Origin: Erythrobacter sp. UBA1916
GTDB taxonomy: Bacteria; Pseudomonadota; Alphaproteobacteria; Sphingomonadales; Sphingomonadaceae
Reading direction: 5' to 3'
Assembly (NCBI GenBank): GCA_002337385.1
Contig: DDFY01000031.1
Span: 21,183-59,262 of the forward strand
Length of the DNA: 38,080 nt
Position 1 is the stretch's first letter. The number at the start of each line of letters is the position of its first letter. Shown here in pieces: positions 8,082-16,742 of this stretch. The notes beneath the pieces are model-generated. The model ran no database searches, was not told the origin of the DNA, and worked only from the letters and a program-made list of their open reading frames with translations. A program made the position numbers and the translations under genes.

Positions 8082-8678
8082 ATGGCCTGGCTGGATGATC
8101 CCGCGTTGATCGCCGAACGCAGAGCGGCACTTGGTGCGCCGCACATTGCGCCGCTGGAGATATGGCGTGAGGGGCTCGTTGGCGCAGGACACACGGTGCC
8201 GCATTTCGACCCGTTCGATGGCGGCATAGATGCGCGCCTTCTCCTGCTTCTTGAGACGCCGGGCCCCGGGCCTGATCGCACTCGCTTCGTGTCGCGGGAC
8301 AACCCATCTGGCACTGCTCGTAACCTTCGCCGTTATCTGGAAGCGGCGGGCATCGCGCGAATGGACATCGTTCAGTGGAATTGCGTGCCCTGGATCGTCC
8401 ACGCCCCCGGTGCCCGCAATCGCGCGCTGCGCCGAACGGAGATTGCCGAAGGTCTCGCAACGCTTCCCGACCTGCTTGCGAAACTGCCGGGCGTGCGGGT
8501 CTGCATCTTGGCGGGCCGGGTGGCGGCGGGGGCGGAAGCACTTATCGAAGAGGCACGGCCCGATGTGTCGGTCATCACCATGCCCCACCCTAGTCCGGCC
8601 AATGTCTGCACCAGTCCTGATGTCAGCCAACGGATCGAAAGCGCGCTGCTCGCCGCCAGGAACGCACTCATCAAATGA
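8082..8678 (+). CDS. Uracil-DNA glycosylase superfamily protein
   Basis: 198 aa, transcribed divergently from the DUF305 operon. It has a LLLLETPGPGPD motif (about residues 50-61) in the place of the GEAPG motif of family 4/5 glycosylases, then DIVQWNCVPW, and a late MPHPSPAN motif that matches the HPSP active-site loop. The length and order fit a single-domain uracil-DNA glycosylase-like fold. The altered first motif means catalytic activity cannot be assumed. There is no obvious functional link to its neighbours. A ribosome site is weak, but the ATG at 8082 fits the length of the family. Confidence 0.72.
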   Translation: MAWLDDPALIAERRAALGAPHIAPLEIWREGLVGAGHTVPHFDPFDGGIDARLLLLLETPGPGPDRTRFVSRDNPSGTARNLRRYLEAAGIARMDIVQWNCVPWIVHAPGARNRALRRTEIAEGLATLPDLLAKLPGVRVCILAGRVAAGAEALIEEARPDVSVITMPHPSPANVCTSPDVSQRIESALLAARNALIK

Positions 8679-8703
8679 TCTTAGAACGAGATTGGAATGA
8701 TAT

Positions 8704-8728
8704 AATCAATGCGTTGGAGTGATTGATC
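8704..8728 (+). promoter_or_regulatory. Candidate LysR operator upstream of the sulfite module
   Basis: An interrupted dyad has ATCAAT at 8705-8710 and ATTGAT at 8722-8727, next to a TATAAT element at 8701-8705 with one base changed by the overlap. It lies 35 bp before the LysR start. LysR-type regulators usually bind such AT-rich interrupted dyads and control their own gene. The assignment rests on position and symmetry only. Confidence 0.35.
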
Positions 8729-8761
8729 GGGCTGCGGTATCAATGGTGACAGGAGATCACC

Positions 8762-9631
8762 ATGACCCTTGAACAATTACGCATCTTCGTGGGCGTTGCC
8801 GAACGCGAACATATGACGCGGGCCGCCGAGGCACTGGGCGTGACCCAGTCCGCTGCCAGCGCGGCGATCGCTACGCTGGAGGCCAGGCATGACGTGCCGC
8901 TCTTCAACCGCGTGGGCCGCGGCATCGAACTGACCGAGGCGGGTCGCATGTTCCTCGATGAGGCACGCGCCGTTCTTGGCCGCGCCGCGACGGCGGAGCT
9001 TACCCTGGCCGAGTACGGCGGCCTGAAGCGCGGAACCCTGCGCCTTGTCGCCAGCCAGACCATCGCCAGCTACTGGCTGCCCTCGCGCTTGGCTCAGTTT
9101 CACAGCCGCCACCCCGCGATCCGCGTCGAACTCGCAATCGACAACAGCGAGGGTGCGGCGGCACAGGTACTGGATGGCCGCGCGGAACTGGGCTTTGTCG
9201 AAGGTTCGATCGACCAGCCCGCACTCGCCCACTGGAAAGTCGGCGAGGACCGGATGCTGCTGATCTCGGGGCAGGCTGTCGATACCATCGATGAGGACTG
9301 GGTGCGCGGCGCCAACTGGATCGTGCGGGAGCACGGGTCCGGCACACGGTCGAGTTTCGAGGATGTCCTGCGTGATCGCGGTATCGATCCGGCAGACCTG
9401 AACATCGCCATGACGCTGCCGTCCAACGAAGCCGTACGGTCCGCTGTCGAGGCCGGCGCCGGTGTCGCGGTCCTTTCCGAACTGGTGGTGCGCCGCGCGC
9501 TTGCTGCGGGGCACCTTCATGAATTGCCGCTCGCGATGCCAGCCCGTCCATTTGAGGCGTTACGCCACAAGGAACGGTATCGCACTCGGGCAGCCGACGC
9601 GCTGACCGAACTGGTCAAGGAGTTTGGATGA
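8762..9631 (+). CDS. LysR-family transcriptional regulator
   Basis: 289 aa. The N-terminal winged helix-turn-helix (about residues 1-62) has the standard LysR pattern MTLEQLRIFVGVAE, AAEALGVTQSAASAAIATLE, and LFNRVGRGIELTEAG. It is followed by a periplasmic-binding-protein-like effector domain. The gene overlaps the downstream TDT exporter by 4 bp and reads in the same direction, which differs from the usual divergent LysR layout. It therefore probably autoregulates an operon that includes its own gene. Sulfite or a related sulfur signal is a reasonable guess from the exporter and the sulfite dehydrogenase next to it, but the ligand is not visible in the sequence. Confidence 0.88.
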   Translation: MTLEQLRIFVGVAEREHMTRAAEALGVTQSAASAAIATLEARHDVPLFNRVGRGIELTEAGRMFLDEARAVLGRAATAELTLAEYGGLKRGTLRLVASQTIASYWLPSRLAQFHSRHPAIRVELAIDNSEGAAAQVLDGRAELGFVEGSIDQPALAHWKVGEDRMLLISGQAVDTIDEDWVRGANWIVREHGSGTRSSFEDVLRDRGIDPADLNIAMTLPSNEAVRSAVEAGAGVAVLSELVVRRALAAGHLHELPLAMPARPFEALRHKERYRTRAADALTELVKEFG

Positions 9632-10782
9632 TGACCACGGATATCAAGCCCATCCTCGAAGGGATGCGCCCGCTCAGCCGGCTCGATCACCCGCGCGAGA
9701 TGATCCGCCAGTTCACGCCCAACTGGTTTGCCGCAACCATGGGCACGGGCATCCTTGCGCTGGCCCTCCCGCAGATGCCGGGCATCGGCGCTTCGCTCAA
9801 GCCGGTGGGAGAAGTGATGTGGTTCTTTAACATCGGGCTCTTCACCCTTTTTACCGCGCTCTATACCGCGCGCTGGATCCTGTTCGGCCACGAAGCGCGG
9901 CGCATCTTCGGGCACAATACCGTATCGATGTTCATCGGCACGATCCCCATGGGCCTCGCCACGATCATCAACGGCTGTCTCGCATTCGGTATCGCGCGCT
10001 TCGGCGAGGGCATCGTGCCGGTCGCCACGGTCTTGTGGTGGATCGACGCCGCCATGGCGGTGAGCTGCGGTGTGCTGATCCCGTACTTCATGTTCACGCG
10101 CCACCAGCATTCACTCGATGGGATGACGGCGGTGTGGCTGCTGCCGGTCGTGGCGGCCGAAGTGACGGCTGCCAGCGGAGGACTGTTGGCGCCGCATCTG
10201 GCGCAGGGCAGCGCACAGTTTGGGATGCTCGTCACGTCCTACATCCTGTGGGCCTATTCGGTCCCGGTCGCCTTCAGCATTCTTGCACTGTTGATCCTGC
10301 GCATGGCGCTCCACAAGCTGCCGCATGAGGGCATGGCCGCATCGAGCTGGCTGGCGCTTGGCCCGATCGGTACCGGCGCGCTGGGCATGCTGGTTCTGGG
10401 CGGCGACGCCCCCGCGATCATGGCTGGGCATGGGCTGGCCGATGTCGGCACTGTCGCCCAAGGCATCGGCACAATCGCCGGTCTGTTGCTGTGGGGCTTT
10501 GGCCTCTGGTGGCTGGCGCTCGCCTCGCTCATCACCTGGCGCTACTGGCGGGCAGGTATCCCGTTCAACCTTGGCTGGTGGGGCTATACCTTCCCGCTAG
10601 GCGTCTTCACCGTGGCAACCTTTCGCCTTGGCACGACCCTGAACCTTGCCTTCTTCGGTATCGTCGGCACCGCCCTGACCCTGGCGCTCGCGCTGATGTG
10701 GATCGTGGTGGCCGCCAAGACCCTGATCGGCGGATGGCGCGGCAATCTGTTCGTATCACCCTGTATCGCCGCTACAAACTGA
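9628..10782 (+). CDS. TDT-family transporter, probable sulfite exporter
   Basis: 384 aa with about ten predicted membrane segments. The N-terminal NWFAATMGTGILAL motif is typical of the tellurite-resistance/dicarboxylate transporter (TDT) family, which includes TehA, Mae1 and the fungal sulfite pump Ssu1. The neighbours are a LysR regulator (4-bp overlap) and a SorA-like sulfite dehydrogenase, so sulfite is the likely cargo. This would give two ways to deal with sulfite, export and oxidation. TehA-like anion-channel function or C4-dicarboxylate transport cannot be excluded from sequence alone. Confidence 0.82.
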   Translation: MMTTDIKPILEGMRPLSRLDHPREMIRQFTPNWFAATMGTGILALALPQMPGIGASLKPVGEVMWFFNIGLFTLFTALYTARWILFGHEARRIFGHNTVSMFIGTIPMGLATIINGCLAFGIARFGEGIVPVATVLWWIDAAMAVSCGVLIPYFMFTRHQHSLDGMTAVWLLPVVAAEVTAASGGLLAPHLAQGSAQFGMLVTSYILWAYSVPVAFSILALLILRMALHKLPHEGMAASSWLALGPIGTGALGMLVLGGDAPAIMAGHGLADVGTVAQGIGTIAGLLLWGFGLWWLALASLITWRYWRAGIPFNLGWWGYTFPLGVFTVATFRLGTTLNLAFFGIVGTALTLALALMWIVVAAKTLIGGWRGNLFVSPCIAATN

Positions 10783-10867
10783 TCGGGCATTGCGATCAGT
10801 AACGGCGTTCTGATCGCTTGCTTCTCACAGCAGCACCCGCCACCATTTTGCCCGAGAGGATACGACC

Positions 10868-12118
10868 ATGGACAGACTGGATGCTGAGCTCGCGGCCGAA
10901 ACAAGCCGCCGCCGTTTCCTGCAGAATGCCGCGCTCGGCGGTGCAGCCATCGCTGCCGCACCCGCTCTGGCGCAAGGCATCACGCAGGGTCTGACCGACC
11001 TGCATCTCCCCGGCGGCAATGCGCAGCGCCCAATGACGAGCGCATTTCCCGGCAAAGGAAGCATGATCCTCCAGCGCGTCCATCCGCCGTTGCTGGAAAC
11101 ACCGATGGATGTCTTCGACCGAGATGTGTTCACCCCCAATGACCAGTTCTTCGTGCGCTGGCATTGGGCGGACATCCCGACCTCGATCGACGTCGATGCC
11201 TTCCGGCTCACTATCCGCGGGCACGTCAACAAGCCGATCGCAATCAGCCTCGAACAGCTGATGCGCCTGCCGCGGGTGGAGATGGCCGCGGTGAACCAGT
11301 GCTCGGGCAATTCGCGCGGGCTGTTCCAGCCCCGCGTCCCCGGCGCGCAGTGGGGCAACGGGGCGATGGGCAATGCGAAGTGGCTCGGCGTGCGCCTGCG
11401 CGATGTGCTCGATCTGGCCGGGGTGAAGGCGGGGGCGGTCCAGGTCCGGTTCGGGGCGCTCGATCAACCTGTGGTCGCCGGTGCCCCGGACTTCGAGAAG
11501 GCGCTCGACATCGATCATGCCCGCGACGGCGAAGTGATGATCGCCTTCGGCATGAACGGCACGCAGCTGCCGCTCCTCAACGGCTTCCCGATCCGGCTGA
11601 TCGTGCCGGGCTGGTACTCGACTTACTGGGTCAAGATGCTGAACGACATCGAGGTCTTGCCCGGGCCTGATGACGAATACTGGATGGCCAAGGCCTACAA
11701 GATCCCGGCGACGCCGGGCGCCAATGTAAAGCCCGGCGCCAAGGACTTCCCAACCGTTCCGATCAACCGCATGATCCCGCGTTCGTGGGTTACCAGTCTG
11801 GGCGAAGGTCAGCGGATCGCACACGAGGCCTCGATCCCGCTCGGCGGTATTGCCATGGGCGGCGACTGCGGCGTGGCACGGGTCGATGTGTCCACCGACG
11901 GCGGTCGCCACTGGTTTGCAACCAAGCTCGGACCGGACCACGGGAAGTACAGTTTCCGGCGGTGGGACGCCCAGGTTCCCTTGCCCGGCCCCGGAAAGAC
12001 GTCGCTTATGTCGCGCTGCTGGAATACGGCAGGCGTCGCACAGCCGATGGCGCCGATCTGGAACCCTGGCGGTTTCATGCGCGGCAATATCGAAACCACT
12101 ACCATCGTGACGGCATAA
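10868..12118 (+). CDS. sorA: SorA-like periplasmic sulfite dehydrogenase (molybdenum)
   Basis: 416 aa. A twin-arginine signal is clear: SRRRFLQ at residues 13-19, then a hydrophobic stretch ending in APALAQ. The sulfite-oxidase-fold molybdopterin domain includes NQCSGNSRG with the Mo-binding cysteine at about residue 145, and GFPIRLIVPGWYSTYWVK. A dimerisation domain follows (VDVSTDGGRHW). It oxidises sulfite to sulfate in the periplasm and passes electrons to a cytochrome c, which is encoded 11 bp downstream. AGAGGA precedes the ATG at 10868. Some relatives oxidise other sulfur compounds or reduce damaged methionine, but the cytochrome partner favours SorA. Confidence 0.87.
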   Translation: MDRLDAELAAETSRRRFLQNAALGGAAIAAAPALAQGITQGLTDLHLPGGNAQRPMTSAFPGKGSMILQRVHPPLLETPMDVFDRDVFTPNDQFFVRWHWADIPTSIDVDAFRLTIRGHVNKPIAISLEQLMRLPRVEMAAVNQCSGNSRGLFQPRVPGAQWGNGAMGNAKWLGVRLRDVLDLAGVKAGAVQVRFGALDQPVVAGAPDFEKALDIDHARDGEVMIAFGMNGTQLPLLNGFPIRLIVPGWYSTYWVKMLNDIEVLPGPDDEYWMAKAYKIPATPGANVKPGAKDFPTVPINRMIPRSWVTSLGEGQRIAHEASIPLGGIAMGGDCGVARVDVSTDGGRHWFATKLGPDHGKYSFRRWDAQVPLPGPGKTSLMSRCWNTAGVAQPMAPIWNPGGFMRGNIETTTIVTA

Positions 12119-12129
12119 GGAGCTTTGGC

Positions 12130-12606
12130 ATGAAAGCGCCAACCCCAGGCATGCTGGCCGTCGGACTGCTCGGCGTGACCGTCTTCACCCTCATGATGGT
12201 GGGCCCTCCCGGCAGCTACACCCCGCTGCCCGAACCCCAATCCACAGGGCCTACACCCAGCAGCATTTCCGTGAACGGCTTTACCATGACCTCGGATACG
12301 GTCGATCTTCCTATCGATGAGCAGCAATATCCCGATGGCCCTCATGCCGATGTCATCAATGCGAATTGCACGTCTTGCCATTCCGCCAGCATGGCGATGA
12401 CCCAGCCAGTGCTTTCAGCGGACCAGTGGAAGGCAACGGTCACCAAGATGAAGGATGTCTACAAGGCTCCCGTGGCGGACAAGGACATTCCGGCTATCGT
12501 CGACTATCTGACGGCGATGAGTGCAGCGCAGGATGGGGCGCCGACCGGAAAGGCTCAGGATACCGCCCCCGGCACCGCGCCGGATGCCTCCGGAGGAACG
12601 GGTTGA
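12130..12606 (+). CDS. sorB: SorB-like monoheme cytochrome c
   Basis: 158 aa. The start at 12130 follows AAGGAG and gives an N-terminal hydrophobic anchor or signal (about residues 7-26). One heme site, CTSCH at residues 80-84, is followed by Met residues in the KMKDVYKAPV and TAMSA segments that could supply the distal ligand. The C-terminal tail is rich in Ala, Pro, Gly and Thr. The size, the single heme and the position right after sorA fit the electron-accepting subunit SorB. Confidence 0.83.
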   Translation: MKAPTPGMLAVGLLGVTVFTLMMVGPPGSYTPLPEPQSTGPTPSSISVNGFTMTSDTVDLPIDEQQYPDGPHADVINANCTSCHSASMAMTQPVLSADQWKATVTKMKDVYKAPVADKDIPAIVDYLTAMSAAQDGAPTGKAQDTAPGTAPDASGGTG

Positions 12607-12836
12607 GGCGCCAAGCTGCGTAACGTCTGCTTTCAGGCGCTACCCTAGGAGCATTGAGCGGCGGGAATGGGCGCATTTTGCCCAATCGCGGGACGGAATG
12701 GAATTGATGAAATCCAGCAGAAGCGCCGCATTCAGGTGCGCGCCGCCAACCTCCTAAGTTAATGGACACTTGCCGCTAAAAAGCGTGCGGCCAGCTAGAG
12801 GCCAAATGCGCCTGCCATCCGTAGGCTCGCGGGTAC

Positions 12837-13976
12837 TTAATGGCGCGAAGAGAACGCATTTCCGGCCGCGTCACGGAAGAGAGTTTTGTAGGCCGTCGAG
12901 GCGCTCCGTAACGCGGACATCCGCTCGACTTTTTCGTTCCGATGGCACGCTGCTTCCACTGTTCTTTTCAACGTCGGCGAGCACGCCTGACGATCTTGGA
13001 TGAACTGTTGGAGTGCGATGCTATCGACCATCCGCGCCCATACGTCGACAACCGGCTCGTCCTCGTTTCGCACCGTTGGGTCACAGTCTGCATCGAGCAT
13101 CGCGGCGCAGATTGCGATAAGGCAACGACGCATTGAGGGGCTGGCAAGCGCGAGCGGCATTTCACAGGAAGGCTCGTTGGGGCAAACGTTATCGAGCGTG
13201 AGCACAGGCGCCGCAAACCGATGTAGGAGTCTATCACGCAGTCTCCAGCGCCTGTGGGCCCTTGCGAACAGTAGACAGATTCTGGCGGATTCTTCGAGCA
13301 GCTGACCGGCTGAAGTGTCGTTGAAGCGAAATTGATCTGGGACCTTTCCCCTAAGCGCACCCCTCAGCGCGGCTTCAAAGGCTACGATATTGATCCAGAT
13401 GGGCTGCGCTGCTGGCTCAAGCTCGAGCGCCCTGGGGTGCGCCCGTTCGAGGCCCCGACGGCAGCGAATACAGCACAATCTTGGCGGCCCCTGCGATGAC
13501 CGCTTAATCGCCCAATGACTACTCCCGCAAGACACGCATCGATCGACGAGTGGCCAGTGGTGCCGGAAACAGAAGCCCCACGCAGCCATGGCCCAGTCCG
13601 CACGGATATAGGCGGGGCGGCCAGCGGCATAGTCCTCGGCAAGGCAACGACTGCACCAGCTCAACCGGAGGGTAAGAGCGGGCGCGAAATCTCGGCTAGG
13701 ATCATCGGATGGAACGTGGTGCCAGGCTACAAAATCCGGGGTGATCCTCGGATACCGATAGCAAAGACCGAGTTCGGCGACACTGTTTTCCGTGAAGCCC
13801 TCGCTTGCGGCAAGCTCAGCGATCATCGATTTTTTTGGGTTTACATCGGGATGCCGCCAATGGCCTGCGCGATTTCGATAGGCGCGCAGCAAAGGCTCAC
13901 CCGGAGCCCGCTGATCGCGCACGCGCGCCAGCCATGAACTGAGAAGTTCATCCGCGAATGGCTCCACGAAACTCAT
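12837..13976 (-). CDS. tniQ: TniQ transposition accessory protein
   Basis: 379 aa. The N-terminus FVEPFADELLSSWLARV is the characteristic TniQ start, which matches the E-S-x-x-SWL pattern. Zinc-ribbon cysteines follow (C108/C111 with C136/H139, and C147/C150 with C168 or C169/C172). TniQ works with TniA and TniB in target selection in Tn402/Tn5053 elements and is related to TnsD. Its start overlaps the tniB stop by 4 bp. It is the last gene of the tniABQ operon. No resolvase gene follows it here; a 230-bp stretch (12607-12836) without recognisable genes separates it from sorB. Confidence 0.9.
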   Translation of the reverse strand: MSFVEPFADELLSSWLARVRDQRAPGEPLLRAYRNRAGHWRHPDVNPKKSMIAELAASEGFTENSVAELGLCYRYPRITPDFVAWHHVPSDDPSRDFAPALTLRLSWCSRCLAEDYAAGRPAYIRADWAMAAWGFCFRHHWPLVDRCVSCGSSHWAIKRSSQGPPRLCCIRCRRGLERAHPRALELEPAAQPIWINIVAFEAALRGALRGKVPDQFRFNDTSAGQLLEESARICLLFARAHRRWRLRDRLLHRFAAPVLTLDNVCPNEPSCEMPLALASPSMRRCLIAICAAMLDADCDPTVRNEDEPVVDVWARMVDSIALQQFIQDRQACSPTLKRTVEAACHRNEKVERMSALRSASTAYKTLFRDAAGNAFSSRH

Positions 13977-14896
13977 ACGGTCGCCCGGCCGATTGTCCTT
14001 CGCTTGCCTGCCGACGTAAACATGGAGACGAGAGGAAGCGTCACGTCGTTGGCCTCGAAGCTTGCGGCATCAAGCATCTCGCGGCCATCGCGGATAGCCG
14101 TGACAGCGGCTGCCTCGATGAGCCGGAATATTCGGCCCGTCACACCCTGGGTGAGGGCCAGCACGCGTTGCCGCGCTTCGACGGTGTCGAGCATCGATGG
14201 GCGTCTCAGGGGCAGCAGGCCCGAGAAGCTCGCAAGCAGCTGGCGCAGGGCATGATCGTTGCGCCATGGCATCAATTCGAACGCCCCAAACCGGTCGGCA
14301 AGGTTCGGATCCATCAGGACCGCCATCCGCGCGTCCTCGGTCCCTGCGCAAACAATTGGAATTTTCAGATCGTTGGTCAAAAAGCGGATAGTATTGAGGA
14401 ACACCCGCTGCTGGCGAGGAGTGCCGGCGAGCATCTTGTCGATTTCATCCAGGACGAGCACCTTGGTTTCGACTTCGGCAAGCAGTTGCCTGGCTTCCGC
14501 TCGCATCGATCGCACGGACAGTCGGCTAAGGTCGACGCAATTTAGCGCGGTCAGCACCTCGGTGTAAAATTGCTCCTCACTCGGCTCTGGCGGTATCTGC
14601 GCGAGCAACACCGGCATCTTGCTGAGCCCGGTCCTGATATCGAACTGAGGAGCGTGAAGTTTCGAGAAGCGGCTGACAATTTCGGTCTTGCCCATCCCGG
14701 TGGCGCCAAACAGTAACAGGCAGGGCATTCGCCCTCGCGGCGGATAGATTACCAGGTCTTCAAGGTGGCGGAGCGCGGCCTCAGCCTGTGGCAACGATAT
14801 CCAGCGGTCGCGGCGTAGCCAGTCGATCCGGGCCTCATCGGTCAATTCGGCATACTCGCGATAAGCCGGGAAGATATGGCTGTAGAGCACGTTCAT
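13973..14896 (-). CDS. tniB: TniB AAA+ ATPase
   Basis: 307 aa. Walker A is GATGMGKT at residues 64-71 and Walker B is VLVLDEID at 146-153. The N-terminal region has the TniB pattern DEARIDWLRRDRWI. TniB is the ATP-dependent target-DNA adaptor that activates the TniA transposase, equivalent to TnsC or MuB. The gene overlaps tniA and tniQ by 4 bp on each side, as expected in a translationally coupled transposition operon. Confidence 0.93.
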   Translation of the reverse strand: MNVLYSHIFPAYREYAELTDEARIDWLRRDRWISLPQAEAALRHLEDLVIYPPRGRMPCLLLFGATGMGKTEIVSRFSKLHAPQFDIRTGLSKMPVLLAQIPPEPSEEQFYTEVLTALNCVDLSRLSVRSMRAEARQLLAEVETKVLVLDEIDKMLAGTPRQQRVFLNTIRFLTNDLKIPIVCAGTEDARMAVLMDPNLADRFGAFELMPWRNDHALRQLLASFSGLLPLRRPSMLDTVEARQRVLALTQGVTGRIFRLIEAAAVTAIRDGREMLDAASFEANDVTLPLVSMFTSAGKRRTIGRATV

Positions 14897-16551
14897 GACT
14901 GCTCCTCGATCGCGAGTGGTACAACCGGCCCGTCGAGATTTGGCGGTGTCAGCTGCGCGTTGGCCTCTTGGTGCTGGACAAAGGCCGCAGGCGGTTCGCC
15001 GCGGATGAGCGCATCGACGATGCGTTGGGTTGATCGTCGAGCTCCGCGCGTCTTCTCTACGGCCCTAAGCACAATCCTGCGCTGCGTGCTCACCATCTCG
15101 AAAAGCATCTGCTCATCGACGGCGGTTCGCCCGCGCTCTCGAAGCGCTCTCAGGGCTTGGTCGTGCTCGAACTTGGTAATTGCAGGACGCCGCTTATCGC
15201 GAAGAGGAACTGTGACATGCTCGCCGCCGGGCAGTTCGAGATAGACGGCCGAGAGGTTGAGCGGATTGTATTTGATCGGGAATTTATGAACGCTGTTCGC
15301 GACCAGCGTGGCCAAAGCGCCATGCCAGTAGAAAACGTGGAAGAGTTTGATGCCCTCGCGCCGGACCCGGCGCATCTCGAACGGGAGGAAGTCGAGCAGA
15401 AAACGTTCTTCATCGGCCGGCAGGCGCAGGGCTGCAACACGCTTACCTTGATCGTCCTGCCACGCTGTCATCGGGGGGACGCCAAGTGAGCTGTGAATGG
15501 TGCGATGATAGATTCCCACCTGGAGGGCGAACCATCGCTCGAATTCCTTGAGGGTCATGCAGGCTTTGCCCTCAGCGTCGTAGTCTCCCTTGTCCTGGAT
15601 GTTGGAGAACGTAGTACCCGGAAGAAGGTGAACTTCGCCGATGGCGGTGCCGATCATGCGCTCGATGTGCCCGCCAAAGTGCGGAGTGCGCGGTGGACGG
15701 TAGTGAAGCTCGATCCCAAATTGCTGGCAGCCCCGAGTCAGCGCGCGTGAGTGAAATTCCGAGGCATTGTCGAGATGGAGGATGTCTGGCAGGCCGAAGA
15801 CAGGCCATGCGAAGGTGAGCTCTCGATCGGCCAGCCAATCATTCTTGGGCAGTACTGCATGACGGATCGCCATGCCGACCGAAATCGCGGAAGGTCGTTC
15901 CAGTGAAATGTAGAAGCCGGGTATCACCCGCGTCGCTACGTCGATCTGCAGGGTCAGCGTTGGCCGCCCGACCGGTCTCCTGAGATACTCATCGACGATG
16001 ATGATATCGACCAGCGTGTGGTCCATCTGTACGACCTGAAGAGGGTACTGCGCCTCGTATGAGCTGACGACGGGTCGGAAGCGGTCTGCTGCGGCTTTGG
16101 TCCCATCACGGGCGCCTGTCAGGCGTGTCCGTTCCACGGCGTTGACCCGCAGGACAACAGTTTGCCGTGCTGGAGGTCGCAGATTCTGCTCCAGGCACGA
16201 AAAGCGAATTTGACGGACCAGTTGTGCGATGGTGGGCTTTGGACGGCTGAGATAAAATTGCTCTATTTTGGCATCGATCAGGCGTTCCACCTCGCAAGGG
16301 AGGCGAGAGCGCCCTTTGGGAAATCCATCGTGCTGGTCGACCAACGAACTGGTCACTGGGTTTTCCCGGTATCTCGCGAGCAGTTCGTAAATTCGGGACC
16401 GGTTGAGGCTCAGCTTCAGGCCGGCCTCAGCAATCGCTTTGCGTCCGAGCCGGGGCTCTGCCGTAAGCGCACGAATGATAGGCTCGCGCTCACAAGCTTT
16501 GCGCCATTCTGTATGATCAACCGTCGTGAGGGCAGTGCCTGTTTCGGCCAT
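14893..16551 (-). CDS. tniA: TniA DDE transposase
   Basis: 552 aa. N-terminal helix-turn-helix DNA-binding domains (about residues 1-150) precede an RNase H-like core. The DDE triad is visible as QMDHT (D177), HLDNASEF (D261) and HIERMIG (E297). A Mu-type C-terminal beta-barrel and tail follow. TniA cuts and joins the transposon ends marked by the 17-bp repeats. The gene lies 153 bp inside the right end and reads away from it, the same as in Tn5053. The full-length reading frame suggests an active element. Confidence 0.94.
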   Translation of the reverse strand: MAETGTALTTVDHTEWRKACEREPIIRALTAEPRLGRKAIAEAGLKLSLNRSRIYELLARYRENPVTSSLVDQHDGFPKGRSRLPCEVERLIDAKIEQFYLSRPKPTIAQLVRQIRFSCLEQNLRPPARQTVVLRVNAVERTRLTGARDGTKAAADRFRPVVSSYEAQYPLQVVQMDHTLVDIIIVDEYLRRPVGRPTLTLQIDVATRVIPGFYISLERPSAISVGMAIRHAVLPKNDWLADRELTFAWPVFGLPDILHLDNASEFHSRALTRGCQQFGIELHYRPPRTPHFGGHIERMIGTAIGEVHLLPGTTFSNIQDKGDYDAEGKACMTLKEFERWFALQVGIYHRTIHSSLGVPPMTAWQDDQGKRVAALRLPADEERFLLDFLPFEMRRVRREGIKLFHVFYWHGALATLVANSVHKFPIKYNPLNLSAVYLELPGGEHVTVPLRDKRRPAITKFEHDQALRALRERGRTAVDEQMLFEMVSTQRRIVLRAVEKTRGARRSTQRIVDALIRGEPPAAFVQHQEANAQLTPPNLDGPVVPLAIEEQS

Positions 16552-16589
16552 GACCTATCCCCGATTTTCGCCAGGGACTCGTGTTGCCG

Positions 16590-16704
16590 GGTCCGGTCGT
16601 TTTGTAGCAGAATCGCGCTGTCAGGTCGAACGTCCGGAGGTATTCTTGTACATGATCCACGCAACTCGGCCGTTTTCTCGTCCGCCCGTATTCTTTAAGT
16701 GACA
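16590..16704 (-). repeat. Right transposon end with three TniA-site-like repeats
   Basis: Reading the minus strand from 16704, the end begins TGTCACTT and then shows AAGAATACGGGCGGACG (16695-16679), AAGAATACCTCCGGACG (16647-16631) and a weaker copy at about 16605-16590. The first two match the left-end repeats at 63-79 and 85-101 almost exactly outside the two variable bases. They lie between tniA and the boundary, where TniA sites are expected. Confidence 0.75.
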
Positions 16705-16742
16705 AGGTGGGCTACAAGCGCGGCTGAGGAGCGAGGCGCGTC

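Larger units (their letters stand above)
2..16704. mobile_element. Large Tn402/Tn5053-family transposon carrying fluoride and sulfite cargo
   Basis: The boundaries are inferred from the ends. The plus strand from 2 and the minus strand from 16704 both start TGTC and align at about 18 of 26 positions. Each end carries three inward-facing 17-bp repeats with the core A-R-GAATAC-NNC-N-GGACG, at 11-27, 63-79 and 85-101 on the left and at 16679-16695, 16631-16647 and about 16590-16605 on the right. Multiple terminal transposase sites of this kind are known in Tn402/Tn5053 and Tn7-type elements. tniA, tniB and tniQ are next to the right end, as in Tn5053. No repeats of this type were seen beside tniQ (12607-12836), so the left end is probably at base 2. 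A 5-bp target duplication cannot be confirmed, because only base 1 (g) of the left flank is present; the right flank is aggtg, which ends in g and so agrees. The element would be about 16.7 kb. Confidence 0.72.

Noticed and set aside
12607..12836. Possible left end of a smaller tniABQ transposon beside tniQ
   Set aside because: None of the 17-bp repeats or a TGTC terminus in the right context was seen, while clear repeats occur at 11-101.
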